Origin: Pseudomonas paralactis | Lineage (GTDB): Bacteria > Pseudomonadota > Gammaproteobacteria > Pseudomonadales > Pseudomonadaceae | Direction of reading: 5' to 3' | Length of the DNA: 64,000 nucleotides | Assembly (NCBI RefSeq): GCF_001439735.1 | Contig: NZ_JYLN01000008.1 | Coordinates: 62,001 to 126,000 of the forward strand | Shown here: positions 35,579 through 44,517 of the stretch, one piece after another | Layout of the letters: the number at the start of each line of letters is the position of its first letter | Position numbering within the stretch: position 1 is the stretch's first letter | Notes under the pieces: model-generated | The model's database searches: none | What the model saw: the letters and a program-made list of their open reading frames with translations, nothing else | What the model was told of the DNA's origin: nothing | Position numbers and translations under genes: made by a program

Positions 35579-36799
35579 ATGCGCCGCGTCGTTATCACTG
35601 GTCTGGGCATCGTTTCTTGCCTGGGCAATGACAAAGAGACCGTCACCGCTAACCTGCGTGCAAGTCGCCCTGGCATCCGCTTCAACCCGGAATATGCCGA
35701 AATGGGTCTGCGTAGCCAGGTTTCCGGCTCCATCGACCTGCCCCTCGAAGAACTGATCGATCGCAAGATCTATCGCTTCGTCGGCCACGCTGCCGCCTAC
35801 GCCTACCTGGCCATGAAAGACGCGATCGCCGATTCGGGCCTGAGCGAAGACCAGGTTTCGAACGTACGCACCGGCCTGATTGCCGGCTCCGGCGGCGCAT
35901 CGACCCTCAACCAGATGGAAGCGCTGGATATCCTGCGCGAAAAAGGCGTGAAGCGCGTTGGCCCGTACCGTGTAACACGGACCATGGGCAGCACCGTTTC
36001 CGCCTGCCTGGCGACGCCGTTCGCCATCAAGGGCGTGAACTACTCGATCTCTTCCGCGTGCGCCACCAGCGCCCACTGCATCGGGACTGCCGTTGAGCAG
36101 ATCCAGCTGGGCAAGCAGGACATCGTCTTCGCCGGCGGCGGTGAAGAAGAGCATTGGAGCCAGTCGTTCCTGTTCGACGCCATGGGCGCACTGTCTACTC
36201 AGTACAACGAAACCCCGGAAAAAGCCTCCCGTGCCTACGACGCCAAGCGTGACGGTTTCGTCATCGCCGGCGGTGGCGGCATGGTCGTGGTTGAAGAGCT
36301 GGAACACGCTCTGGCCCGTGGCGCCAAGATCTACGCAGAAATCGTCGGCTACGGCGCGACGTCCGACGGCTACGACATGGTGGCCCCAAGCGGCGAAGGC
36401 GCGATCCGCTGCATGCAGATGGCCATGTCCACCGTTGATACCCCAATCGACTACCTGAACACCCACGGCACCTCGACTCCGGTCGGCGACGCCAAGGAAA
36501 TGGAAGGCGTGCGTGCGGTATTCGGCGACAAGGCGCCGGCCATCAGCTCGACCAAGAGCCTGTCGGGTCACTCCCTGGGCGCCGCCGGCGTTCACGAAGC
36601 GATCTACTGCCTGCTGATGATGGAAGGCAACTTCATGGCCGGCTCGGCCAACATCGACGAAATTGATCCGGTTGTGGCCGATATGCCGATCCTGACCAAG
36701 ACCGTTGAAAACGCCAAGATCGACACCGTGATGAGCAACAGCTTCGGCTTCGGTGGCACCAATGCCACCCTGGTACTGAAACGCTGGCAGGGCAAGTAA
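35579..36799 (+). CDS. fabB: Beta-ketoacyl-ACP synthase I
   Basis: 406 residues. It elongates cis-3-decenoyl-ACP and saturated acyl chains by condensation with malonyl-ACP. The nucleophile Cys lies in S-S-A-C-A-T-S-A-H, and the two catalytic His in N-T-H-G-T-S-T-P and K-S-L-S-G-H-S-L-G. A Gly-rich loop F-G-F-G-G-T-N-A-T is near the C-terminus. The gene is intact, but its last ~200 bases plus terminator are copied again immediately downstream (36947-37281). Confidence 0.98.
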   Translation: MRRVVITGLGIVSCLGNDKETVTANLRASRPGIRFNPEYAEMGLRSQVSGSIDLPLEELIDRKIYRFVGHAAAYAYLAMKDAIADSGLSEDQVSNVRTGLIAGSGGASTLNQMEALDILREKGVKRVGPYRVTRTMGSTVSACLATPFAIKGVNYSISSACATSAHCIGTAVEQIQLGKQDIVFAGGGEEEHWSQSFLFDAMGALSTQYNETPEKASRAYDAKRDGFVIAGGGGMVVVEELEHALARGAKIYAEIVGYGATSDGYDMVAPSGEGAIRCMQMAMSTVDTPIDYLNTHGTSTPVGDAKEMEGVRAVFGDKAPAISSTKSLSGHSLGAAGVHEAIYCLLMMEGNFMAGSANIDEIDPVVADMPILTKTVENAKIDTVMSNSFGFGGTNATLVLKRWQGK

Positions 36800-36820
36800 G
36801 CCCCGCAGGTTGATCACATG

Positions 36821-36852
36821 AAAAAGCCCCGACTGGTTCGGGGCTTTTTTTT
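36821..36852 (+). terminator. fabAB terminator (original copy)
   Basis: AAAAAGCCCCGACTGG, then TTCGGGGC and a run of eight T: a strong intrinsic terminator 21 bases after fabB. Confidence 0.93.
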
Positions 36853-36880
36853 GCGTTTGATTTGAAACCGCGTCGCCTTC

Positions 36881-36948
36881 ATCGCAGGCAAGCCAGCTCC
36901 CACCTTCGACCGCGTTCATCCTGAAGGAATACGGTCCAGTGTGGGAGC
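36881..36948. repeat. REP pair, truncated at the duplication junction
   Basis: ATCGCAGGCAAGCCAGCTCCC on the left; the opposing arm stops after GTGGGAGC, where fabB sequence (GATCTACTGCC) resumes. The intact pair is at 37216-37298. Confidence 0.88.
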
Positions 36949-37132
36949 GATCTACTGCCTGCTGATGATGGACGGCTCGGCCAACATCGACGAAATTGAT
37001 CCGGTTGTGGTCGATATGCCGATCCTGACCAAGACCGTTGAAAACGCCAAGATCGACACCGTGATGAGCAACAGCTTCGGCTTCGGCGGCACCAATGCCA
37101 CCCTGGTACTGAAACGCTGGCAGGGCAAGTAA
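36947..37132 (+). pseudogene. fabB: Duplicated 3' end of fabB (fragment)
   Basis: Copy of fabB 36599-36799 without a start region. It lacks 15 bases (AGGCAACTTCATGGC), which shortens the reading frame by five codons without shifting it, and has a GCC to GTC change (Ala to Val) and a silent change in a Gly codon. The open frame from GTG 36941 would give 63 residues but has no ribosome site or catalytic residues, so it is not a gene. Confidence 0.9.
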
Positions 37133-37153
37133 GCCCCGCAGGTTGATCACATG

Positions 37154-37184
37154 AAAAAGCCCCGACTGGTTCGGGGCTTTTTTG
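37154..37184 (+). terminator. fabB terminator (duplicated copy)
   Basis: Second copy of the fabB hairpin, 333 bases after the first, with a shorter T run. Confidence 0.9.
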
Positions 37185-37215
37185 TGGCGATTTGATTTGA
37201 GACCGCGTCGCCTTC

Positions 37216-37298
37216 ATCGCAGGCAAGCCAGCTCCCACCTTCGACCGCGTTCATCCTGAAGGAATACGGTCCAGTGTGGGAGCTGGCTTGCCTGCGAT
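37216..37298. repeat. REP pair (GTGGGAGCTGGCTTGCC type), intact
   Basis: ATCGCAGGCAAGCCAGCTCCC faces GTGGGAGCTGGCTTGCC across about 40 bases. The same middle sequence (TTCGACCGCGTTCATCC) occurs in the truncated pair at 36881. Confidence 0.9.
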
Positions 37299-37320
37299 TG
37301 GGCCAACCCGGTTCCCCGCC

Positions 37321-38946
37321 CTACACCGAAAACCGCGCCACCATCGAATTCAGATCCACCGCCAACCGCGATAACTCATGGCTCGCTGCGCTGGTCTGAT
37401 TAGCGCCGGTAGAGGTCTGATGCGCCAGGTCGCGGATATTCATCAAGTTACGATCCACCTCCCGCGCCACCGCCGCCTGCTGCTCCGAGGCACTGGCGAT
37501 CACAAGATTGCGTTCGTTGATCAAGGTAAACGCCGAGGCAATCTCTTCCAGGGCCATGCCCGCCGATTTGGCGATCTCCAGTGTAGAGCGCGCCCGTGTA
37601 TTGCTCTGCTGCATCGAGCTGACAGCCTGGTCGGTGCCCTGCTGAATCCCGCTGATCATCTGCTCGATTTCCTGGGTCGATTGCTGCGTGCGATGGGCCA
37701 GGGCACGCACTTCATCGGCGACCACCGCAAACCCGCGCCCGGCGTCACCCGCTCGCGCTGCTTCAATCGCCGCGTTCAATGCCAGCAAGTTGGTTTGCTC
37801 GGCAATCGAGCGAATCACATCCAGCACTGTGCTGATGCCATAGACCTTTTGCGCCAGCGCTTCGACCTGGGTCACATTGGCGGTCACATCGGTCGCGAGG
37901 GCTTCAATCGACACCACCGTCTGCTGCACCTGTTCACGCCCTTGCTGGGCAATGCGGTCGGATTCGCGAGACGCCTGGGACGTGGCCACGGCATTGCTCG
38001 CCACCTCCTCCACCGCCGCCGTCATCTGATTGACTGCCGTGGCCGCCTGTTCGATTTCCTGGTTCTGCTGGTGCAAACCACGGGTCGCATCCTCGGTGAC
38101 GCAACTGAGCTCTTCGGAAGCCGACGCCAATTGGTGCGACGATTCTGATATGCGCCGGATAGTGTCGCGCAAGCTCTCCTGCATGCGCTTGAGCGCCTGC
38201 TGCAAGCGCGCCGGCTCGTCGCTGCCACTGAGCTTGATCTCGCCAGTTAAATCGCCGCTGGCAACGCCCTGGGCGACTTTCAACGATTGCGCCAGCGGTA
38301 GCACGATGCTACGCGTCAGCCACACGGCCAGGCCGATCGTGATCAACGCCGTGACGCCAATCATGACCATCACCCAGACCCGCGACTGGCTGAACACGTG
38401 TTGTGCCAGCCGGGCGGCCTCGTTGGCGCTGGACTTGTTCAGATTGACCAACTCACGCAGCGTCACGGCCATCTGGTCGGCCATCTGATTCATTTCGCCA
38501 TTGACCACCGCAATGGCGTCCTCCAGCCGATTAGCCTTGGATAAGCCCACCACCTGCTCCTGGCGTTGCAGGTACTGCTGCTCCTCGAGCTTGAAGCGAT
38601 CAAACAGCACGCGCTCCTCAGGCAAGACGATCAATGCCTCGTACACGCCTTCAGCGTGATGCAAGCCGGTTTTGATCTCGGCGATTTTCTGCTCGTTCTG
38701 CGCCACCGCCTGGGGGTCGCGGTTGACCAGCAAGCGCAACGTCAGCGCCCGAATGCGCAACACATCCTGATTCATCTCCCCCACCGCCATTACGCTGGGC
38801 AGCCAGTTGGTCTCCACCTGGTCCGACTGCTGACGCATATTAGCCATCTGCAACAGGGCAAAGCCGCCCAAGACGAACACCATCAACGCCAGCACACCAA
38901 AGCCCAGGCCGGCGCGAGGGGCGATATTCAAACTGCGGATATTCAT
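37321..38946 (-). CDS. Methyl-accepting chemotaxis protein (4HB-type sensor)
   Basis: 541 residues from ATG 38946 (GGAAGGAA about ten bases upstream; 21 in-frame upstream codons are not conserved). TM1 (F-G-V-L-A-L-M-V-F-V-L-G-G-F-A-L-L), a ~155-residue helical periplasmic domain of four-helix-bundle size, TM2 (V-M-V-M-I-G-V-T-A-L-I-T-I-G-L), HAMP, and the signalling tip E-Q-T-N-L-L-A-L-N-A-A-I-E-A-A-R-A-G-D. It ends in V-A-R-F-S-V without a CheR pentapeptide. Ligand unknown. The sensor is about 100 residues shorter than that of the chemoreceptor at 12-14 kb. Confidence 0.92.
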   Translation of the reverse strand: MNIRSLNIAPRAGLGFGVLALMVFVLGGFALLQMANMRQQSDQVETNWLPSVMAVGEMNQDVLRIRALTLRLLVNRDPQAVAQNEQKIAEIKTGLHHAEGVYEALIVLPEERVLFDRFKLEEQQYLQRQEQVVGLSKANRLEDAIAVVNGEMNQMADQMAVTLRELVNLNKSSANEAARLAQHVFSQSRVWVMVMIGVTALITIGLAVWLTRSIVLPLAQSLKVAQGVASGDLTGEIKLSGSDEPARLQQALKRMQESLRDTIRRISESSHQLASASEELSCVTEDATRGLHQQNQEIEQAATAVNQMTAAVEEVASNAVATSQASRESDRIAQQGREQVQQTVVSIEALATDVTANVTQVEALAQKVYGISTVLDVIRSIAEQTNLLALNAAIEAARAGDAGRGFAVVADEVRALAHRTQQSTQEIEQMISGIQQGTDQAVSSMQQSNTRARSTLEIAKSAGMALEEIASAFTLINERNLVIASASEQQAAVAREVDRNLMNIRDLAHQTSTGANQTSAASHELSRLAVDLNSMVARFSV

Positions 38947-39042
38947 GCCAGGGTTCCTTCCAAAAGTACTGCATCCACCTGCAGCGGGTCTCTTGGACGT
39001 TATCGGCACCTCAGGTCATTGGCATAAGATCAAAACGCGATA

Positions 39043-40065
39043 TCAACGCGCGTCGCCATCGCGAGGCGGCTTGGGCAGGATGGCCAGGAAATTGTCGCGC
39101 GCGACCTTGTGGGCAACGTCTTCGGGCAACGCATCAAGGAAAGGATCGAAGCGGCGCATCTCTTTGCCCAACTTATTGAAGCGCCCCACAACATCGGAGC
39201 CGAGCATGAAGCGATCCGGGAAGCGCTCCACCAGCGCAACCCATTGCGGCCGTGGCTTACCGGCGTCGTCCAGCAGATACGGCGTGAGCATGCTCCAGGA
39301 CAGGTCGATATACAGGTTGGGGTACGCCTCAAGCAGGCGCGTCAGGGTAGGCAACAAAAAGTCCATCTGCACCTGATGACGGTGAATTTCCTTGCTGGTA
39401 CCGGCATGGGCCCAGATAAAACGCGTGTGCGGGTGATTGCGTAACGGCTGCTCGACTTCCGCCAGATACAGTGGGTTGCGCTCACGTTTGGAGGTGATGT
39501 TGGAATGCAGCATCACCGGCAGGTCGTTTTCGGCCGCCAGGTGGTAGATGCGCGTCATGGCTTCGTTATTGGCACGCGGCGTGTCGCCGGAAGTCAGCGC
39601 GGTGAGGTCATCATGGCGGGTAAACACTTCACCGATGCCCTGCCACAGCCCTGGGTTGAGGTCGAGCATACGCTGGATGTGGGCGGCGGAGTTCTTGTCG
39701 TTGGGATTGAAACCGGCGAGGAACGGGTGAAAGTGCTGGCGTTGCGCAGGAGAAAGTTTATTCACTGCCGCCGCGACGATCACATCCGTGGCGCTGTACC
39801 AATAAGCATCGGCGTCGTCACCGGCGTAATAGCGCGGGCGCTTGGGCTCGTCTTCGTGCCATTTCTTGGCCACGGGAATCCCGGAAATCATGACGTGCTC
39901 AATGCGGTTGTCCGCCATGGCCTTGAGCAGCTTGTCCATGCCGGCGCTCTCCTGAAAGAAGTCCACGTAATGCAGGTGCGCGTCGCTGTAGGCATAGTCA
40001 CGGGCCTGCGCGGCAAGGCTGCTGATGGCGAGCAACAAGGCAAGACTCAGGCGGGTTCCAGACAC
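39043..40065 (-). CDS. Secreted amidohydrolase-type metal-dependent hydrolase
   Basis: 340 residues from GTG 40065 (GAGG seven bases upstream). Signal peptide L-A-L-L-L-A-I-S-S-L-A-A-Q-A. A TIM-barrel hydrolase of the amidohydrolase_2 type: D-A-H-L-H-Y after strand 1, G-I-G-E-V-F-T-R, V-M-L-H-S-N-I, I-W-A-H-A-G-T-S and L-G-S-D-V-V-G hold the expected metal and catalytic residues. Relatives include decarboxylases and lactonases; a periplasmic location is unusual for them. Substrate unknown; neighbours give no clue. Confidence 0.85.
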   Translation of the reverse strand: MSGTRLSLALLLAISSLAAQARDYAYSDAHLHYVDFFQESAGMDKLLKAMADNRIEHVMISGIPVAKKWHEDEPKRPRYYAGDDADAYWYSATDVIVAAAVNKLSPAQRQHFHPFLAGFNPNDKNSAAHIQRMLDLNPGLWQGIGEVFTRHDDLTALTSGDTPRANNEAMTRIYHLAAENDLPVMLHSNITSKRERNPLYLAEVEQPLRNHPHTRFIWAHAGTSKEIHRHQVQMDFLLPTLTRLLEAYPNLYIDLSWSMLTPYLLDDAGKPRPQWVALVERFPDRFMLGSDVVGRFNKLGKEMRRFDPFLDALPEDVAHKVARDNFLAILPKPPRDGDAR

Positions 40066-40204
40066 GGTAAAACCTCAATAAGGGTTGATACGGGTAGACC
40101 TTGCGCCAGCCTTCAGGGTTCAGCATGGAAAAAACCGGAACACTGGAGTGCCAGCATGCTCTATAACTGCATGACCTTCATCCTGCGCCCTTACGAGGTT
40201 TGCC

Positions 40205-40621
40205 ATGCCTGTTACCGTCAATACGCTGAACGCTGAAAACTTTCGTCACAGCGTGAATATCAATAATCACGAGCTGTTTACCGACCTGCCCAAGAGCCTG
40301 GGCGGTGACGATTCGGCGCCCTCCCCCCACGATTATTTCGATGCTGCGCTGGCGTCGTGCAAAGCTTTGACCGTGAGACTCTACGCGCAGAAAAAAGATA
40401 TCCCGTTGACCGGCGTGACCGTGGAGGTCACTCACGACAGCGCCGAAGAGCAGAAGGGTAAATACAAGCTCAACGTCAAGCTCACCCTCAAGGGCGTACT
40501 CACCGACGCCCAGCGCGATGAACTGCACCGCGTCGCCGATAAATGCCCGGTACATAAGCTGATGACCACTGCCGAAGTCACTATCGAGACGAAATTATCG
40601 GAAGGTGCCTTCAGCCAATAG
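40205..40621 (+). CDS. OsmC-family peroxiredoxin-like protein
   Basis: 138 residues with the two redox cysteines of the OsmC/Ohr fold: Cys52 in A-L-A-S-C-K-A-L-T and Cys114 in A-D-K-C-P-V-H-K. Such proteins reduce organic hydroperoxides with thiols. It belongs to the YhfA/OsmC side rather than Ohr, judging by the short N-terminus and D-A-A-L-A-S-C. ACGAGG lies upstream of ATG 40205. It stands between divergent (amidohydrolase) and co-directional (pirin) genes. Confidence 0.9.
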   Translation: MPVTVNTLNAENFRHSVNINNHELFTDLPKSLGGDDSAPSPHDYFDAALASCKALTVRLYAQKKDIPLTGVTVEVTHDSAEEQKGKYKLNVKLTLKGVLTDAQRDELHRVADKCPVHKLMTTAEVTIETKLSEGAFSQ

Positions 40622-40683
40622 CCCCACCTTCCCATCGAGCGGGTTATGCTCAAAGCATCTAACCCGCTCAGACTGGGATGCCC

Positions 40684-41550
40684 ATGACCACTCTCACCGT
40701 GATTCGCCCTCGCCCCGAAGATGTAGAAGGTCAGCCTATCCTGCGGCCCCTGCCCTCGCGTGAATGCCGCAGCGTCGGGCCCTTTGTGTTTTTCGACCAT
40801 ATGCTGCCGACCCGCTACGCACCGGGTAACGGCATGAATATCCGCCAGCATCCCCACATCGGCCTGTCCACCCTTACTTACCTGTTTGAAGGCGTCTTGC
40901 AGCATAAGGACAGCCTTGGCTCGGACCAGGTGGTGCAAGCCGGCGATGTCAGCTGGATGACCGCCGGCACCGCGATTGCACACGTCGAGCGCACACCTGA
41001 AGCGGTCAAGGCCAGTGGCTTCAACCTGCATGGCCTGCAGGTATGGCTGGCCTCGCCCAAGGACCACGAGACCGGGCCGGGACACTACAGCCATCACCCA
41101 GCGGCGAGCTTGCCGATAAGCGATAACCTCGGCGTGCAGGTGCGTTTGATCGCCGGTGATGGTTTTTGCCTCAGGTCACCGGTGCCGGTACTGTCGCCGA
41201 CGCTGTATGCCGAGGTACAGATGCAAACCGCCACCACCCTGTTGATTCCTGATGAACATGAGGAACGTGCGGTGTATGTGCTGGAGGGTGAGGTGCAGTT
41301 GGACGGCGAAGGCCTGGAGGTCAACAGCTTGGTAGTATTGCCGACTGGGCAGGAGATGACCCTGTATGCCGAGAGTGATTGCCACCTGATGGTATTTGGC
41401 GGGGCGCCGCTGGATGGGCCACGGCGGATCAACTGGAATTTTGTGGCGAGTGATCCGGCGGTGATCGAGCAGGCGAGACAGCGTTGGGCGGCTGGGGATT
41501 GGCCGACTGTGCCGGGGGAATCAGAAAGAATCGAGTTGCCTGTGAAATAG
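40684..41550 (+). CDS. Pirin family protein
   Basis: 288 residues from ATG 40684 (MTTLTVIRPRPED); ATG 40678, two codons upstream, is possible but overlaps the GGGA used as ribosome site. Bicupin of the pirin/YhhW type: the first cupin carries the metal ligands in H-P-H-I-G-L-S-T-L-T-Y, H-K-D-S-L-G and the W-M-T-A-G-T-A-I-A-H-V-E-R block. Some bacterial pirins have quercetinase activity or bind metabolic enzymes; the role here is unassigned. It follows osmC-like by 62 bases and may be co-transcribed. Confidence 0.9.
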   Translation: MTTLTVIRPRPEDVEGQPILRPLPSRECRSVGPFVFFDHMLPTRYAPGNGMNIRQHPHIGLSTLTYLFEGVLQHKDSLGSDQVVQAGDVSWMTAGTAIAHVERTPEAVKASGFNLHGLQVWLASPKDHETGPGHYSHHPAASLPISDNLGVQVRLIAGDGFCLRSPVPVLSPTLYAEVQMQTATTLLIPDEHEERAVYVLEGEVQLDGEGLEVNSLVVLPTGQEMTLYAESDCHLMVFGGAPLDGPRRINWNFVASDPAVIEQARQRWAAGDWPTVPGESERIELPVK

Positions 41551-41551
41551 C

Positions 41552-41610
41552 TATCGCAGGCAAGCCGGCTCCCACATTTTAAAGGTGCATACCTATCAAA
41601 TGTGGGAGCT
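41552..41610. repeat. Short REP pair
   Basis: TATCGCAGGCAAGCCGGCTCCC and an opposing TGTGGGAGCTGAGGC arm that diverges after the first ten bases. Lies between convergent genes. Confidence 0.75.
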
Positions 41611-41616
41611 GAGGCA

Positions 41617-42345
41617 TCAGCCCTTGAACACTTCATCCAGCAAGTTATGCATCGACTGAAAAGCCCGCGCAGCAGTCTTCGCGTCGTACATCATCTTGCC
41701 TGGCACATTGGCATGGGGATCGGTGAAGGAATGCACCGCACCACCGTAGCTCAGCAACTGCCAATCCACACCCGCCGCGTTCATTTCCTCTTCGAACGCC
41801 GGCAGTTGCTCTTTGGGCACCAACGGGTCCGAGGCGCCATGCAGCACCAGCACTGACCCCTTGATGTTCTTCGCATCCGCCGGGTTCGGTGTATCCAGGG
41901 TGCCGTGGAACGACACGGCAGCCTTTACCGGCGCGCCAGTACGGGCCAGTTCCAGGGAGCAGCAACCGCCAAAGCAAAAGCCGAAGGTGGCCAGTTTCGA
42001 GGTATCCACTGCTGCTTCAGTCTGGCCTTGCAGTTGCTCGAAGGCCGCCTGCATACGCTTGTTCAGCAACGGGCGATCATTCTTCAATGGCATCATCGCC
42101 GCGCCGGCTTCATCGCCATTTGAAGGTCGTACGTTTTGCCCGTAGAGGTCGGCAATCAACACCACGTAGCCTTTGCCGGCAACGGCCTTCGCGATCTCTT
42201 CGGCCCCCGAACTCACGCCCATCCAGTTCGGCGCCATCAGCAGTCCCGGCAATGGGCCCTTGTGGCTGGCATCGAATGCCAGACGGCTTTCATAAGACTG
42301 GCCATCAATCTGATAGACCACGGAACGTACAGTGACTTGGCTCAT
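41617..42345 (-). CDS. Dienelactone hydrolase family protein
   Basis: 242 residues from ATG 42345 (GGAG six bases upstream; the ATG at 42348 is too close to it). Alpha/beta hydrolase with a cysteine nucleophile: G-F-C-F-G-G-C-C (Cys about 122), Asp in H-G-A-S-D-P-L-V and His in G-G-A-V-H-S-F-T. These enzymes open lactones such as carboxymethylenebutenolide; many family members act on other esters. Cytoplasmic. Monocistronic. Confidence 0.9.
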   Translation of the reverse strand: MSQVTVRSVVYQIDGQSYESRLAFDASHKGPLPGLLMAPNWMGVSSGAEEIAKAVAGKGYVVLIADLYGQNVRPSNGDEAGAAMMPLKNDRPLLNKRMQAAFEQLQGQTEAAVDTSKLATFGFCFGGCCSLELARTGAPVKAAVSFHGTLDTPNPADAKNIKGSVLVLHGASDPLVPKEQLPAFEEEMNAAGVDWQLLSYGGAVHSFTDPHANVPGKMMYDAKTAARAFQSMHNLLDEVFKG

Positions 42346-42380
42346 CATTTTCTCCAATTCTGATGGATTGACGATGCTCC

Positions 42381-42497
42381 CTGTAGGAGCGAGGGGGACG
42401 CCTAGTTCTTGCTCGCGAAAAACGTGAGATCACCGCGTTCATTCAGCATTTGCGCGTTATCGTTGACGTTTTTCGCGAGCAAGCTCGCTCCTACAGT
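42381..42497. repeat. REP doublet with a disrupted left arm
   Basis: The right unit is normal (TTTTCGCGAGCAAGCTCGCTC). In the left unit about 14 extra bases (GGGGGACGCCTAGT) interrupt GTAGGAGCGAG...CTTGCTCGCG. Confidence 0.85.
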
Positions 42498-42510
42498 AGA
42501 GCCAGAACGA

Positions 42511-42534
42511 AAAAACCCGCCGAAGCGGGTTTTT
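42511..42534 (-). terminator. htpG terminator
   Basis: AAAAACCCGC-CGAA-GCGGGTTTTT, 12 bases past the htpG stop, symmetrical and with T runs in both directions. Confidence 0.92.
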
Positions 42535-42545
42535 CTACATCGGTG

Positions 42546-44450
42546 TTAAACCGACAATTCAACCAACAGCTTGTTCAGTCGGCGCACATAGGCGGCCGGG
42601 TCTTTGAGGCTGTCGCCGGCGGCCAGAGCCGCCTGGTCGAAGAGGATGTGCGACAGGTCGCCAAACCGCTCTTCGCTCTGCTCGCCATCGAGTTTCTCGA
42701 TCAGCGGGTGAGCCGGGTTGAATTCGAAAATCGGCTTGGAGTCCGGAACCTTCTGACCGCTGGCTTCAAGGATCTGACGCATCTGCATGCCCAGGTCCTG
42801 CTCGCCAATGGCCAGGATCGCCGGGGAGTCGGTCAGGCGGTGGGAAACCCGCACTTCGCTGACCGCTTCGCCCAGGGATGCCTTGATCCGCTCAACCAGG
42901 CCCTCTTTGGACTTGGCGACTTCTTCAGCAGCTTTCTTGTCTTCCTCGGAATCCAGGTTACCCAGGTCCAGGTCGCCACGAGCAACGTCAACGAAGGACT
43001 TGCCGTCGAACTCGGTGAGGTAGCTCATCAGCCACTCATCGATACGGTCGGTCAGCAGCAGCACTTCGATGCCTTTCTTGCGGAAGACTTCCAGGTGCGG
43101 GCTGTTTTTAACCTGTGCGTAGGTTTCGCCGGTCAGGTAGTAGACCTTGTCCTGACCTTCCTTGGCGCGTGCCAGGTAGTCAGCCAGGGACACAACCTGC
43201 TCGCCGTCTTCGCCCTGAGTCGAAGCAAAACGCAGCAAGCCGGCGATTTTTTCCTTGTTGGCGAAGTCTTCGGCCGGGCCTTCCTTCATCACCTGACCGA
43301 AGTTTTTCCAGAAACTCTTGTATTGCTCAGGCTCGTTCTTCGCCAGTTTTTCCAGCATGTCGAGCACGCGCTTGGTCAGCGCCGACTTCATCGAGTCGAT
43401 GATCGGGTCTTTCTGCAGGATTTCCCGCGACACGTTCAGCGACAGATCGTTGGAGTCGACCACGCCCTTGATAAAGCGCAGGTACAGCGGCAGGAAGGAT
43501 TCCGCCTGGTCCATCACGAATACGCGTTGCACGTAGAGCTTCAAGCCCTTCGGCGCTTCGCGCTGGTACAGGTCGAACGGAGCGCGAGCCGGTACGTAGA
43601 GCAGCGAGCTGTATTCCAGCTTGCCTTCAACCTTGTTGTGGCTCCAGCTCAGCGGGTTTTCGTAGTCGTGGCCGATGTGCTTGTAGAACTCTTGGTATTC
43701 CTCGTCCTTGATCTCGGTACGCGGACGGGTCCACAGGGCGCTGGCGCGGTTGACGGTTTCCCATTCCTCGGCAGGCTTCTCTTCGCCTTCGGCAGCCGTC
43801 TGTTCTTTCGGCAGCTCGATCGGCAAAGCGATGTGGTCGGAGTATTTCTTGATGATGTTGCGCAGGCGCCAGCCATCAGCGAATTCGTCTTCACCGGATT
43901 TCAGGTGCAGCACGATGCGGGTACCGCGATCTGCCTTGTCGATAGTGGCGATTTCAAACTCGCCCTCGCCTTTGGACGCCCAGTGCACGCCTTCGCTGGC
44001 GTCGAGGCCGGCACGGCGGCTGAATACTTCAACCTTGTCGGCAACGATGAAGGCCGAATAGAAGCCCACGCCGAATTGGCCGATCAGATGAGAATCTTTT
44101 TTCTGGTCGCCCGACAGGTTCTTCATGAAATCTGCGGTGCCGGATTTGGCGATGGTACCCAAGTGGGTAATCGCGTCTTCACGGCTCATGCCGATACCGT
44201 TGTCTTCGAGCGTGACGGTCTTGGCGTCCTTGTCGTAGCTCACACGGATTTTCAGTTCCGCGCCACCTTCCAGCAACTCAGGCTTGGACAGTGCTTCGAA
44301 ACGTAATTTGTCGACAGCGTCAGAGGCGTTCGAGATCAATTCGCGAAGGAAAATTTCCTTGTTGGAATACAGCGAATGGATCATGAGGTGCAGCAGTTGC
44401 TTCACCTCGGTCTGGAAGCCCAGGGTTTCCTTTTGAGTTTCCACACTCAT
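42546..44450 (-). CDS. htpG: Chaperone HtpG (Hsp90)
   Basis: 634 residues from ATG 44450 (MSVETQKETLGFQ), the family start. ATP-dependent cytosolic chaperone that remodels client proteins with DnaK. GHKL nucleotide pocket: E-L-I-S-N-A-S-D-A, D-N-G-I-G-M-S, G-Q-F-G-V-G-F-Y-S-A. The middle domain has L-Y-V-Q-R-V-F-V and N-V-S-R-E-I-L-Q, where the Arg contacts ATP. The C-terminal dimerisation domain is complete. A heat-shock-type promoter lies at 44518-44544. Confidence 0.98.
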   Translation of the reverse strand: MSVETQKETLGFQTEVKQLLHLMIHSLYSNKEIFLRELISNASDAVDKLRFEALSKPELLEGGAELKIRVSYDKDAKTVTLEDNGIGMSREDAITHLGTIAKSGTADFMKNLSGDQKKDSHLIGQFGVGFYSAFIVADKVEVFSRRAGLDASEGVHWASKGEGEFEIATIDKADRGTRIVLHLKSGEDEFADGWRLRNIIKKYSDHIALPIELPKEQTAAEGEEKPAEEWETVNRASALWTRPRTEIKDEEYQEFYKHIGHDYENPLSWSHNKVEGKLEYSSLLYVPARAPFDLYQREAPKGLKLYVQRVFVMDQAESFLPLYLRFIKGVVDSNDLSLNVSREILQKDPIIDSMKSALTKRVLDMLEKLAKNEPEQYKSFWKNFGQVMKEGPAEDFANKEKIAGLLRFASTQGEDGEQVVSLADYLARAKEGQDKVYYLTGETYAQVKNSPHLEVFRKKGIEVLLLTDRIDEWLMSYLTEFDGKSFVDVARGDLDLGNLDSEEDKKAAEEVAKSKEGLVERIKASLGEAVSEVRVSHRLTDSPAILAIGEQDLGMQMRQILEASGQKVPDSKPIFEFNPAHPLIEKLDGEQSEERFGDLSHILFDQAALAAGDSLKDPAAYVRRLNKLLVELSV

Positions 44451-44517
44451 GGTCATCAAACTCCAATTGGATGGCAGTGGCCGCGCCCGAAAGGGTTGGC
44501 GGCGGGTTGTCATCAAA

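Noticed and set aside
36941..37132. 63-codon frame matching the FabB C-terminus
   Set aside because: Product of the tandem duplication; no start signals and none of the catalytic Cys/His residues.
42450..44306. 618-codon plus-strand frame opposite htpG
   Set aside because: Mirror frame of a strongly conserved gene; no ribosome site and no recognisable domain.
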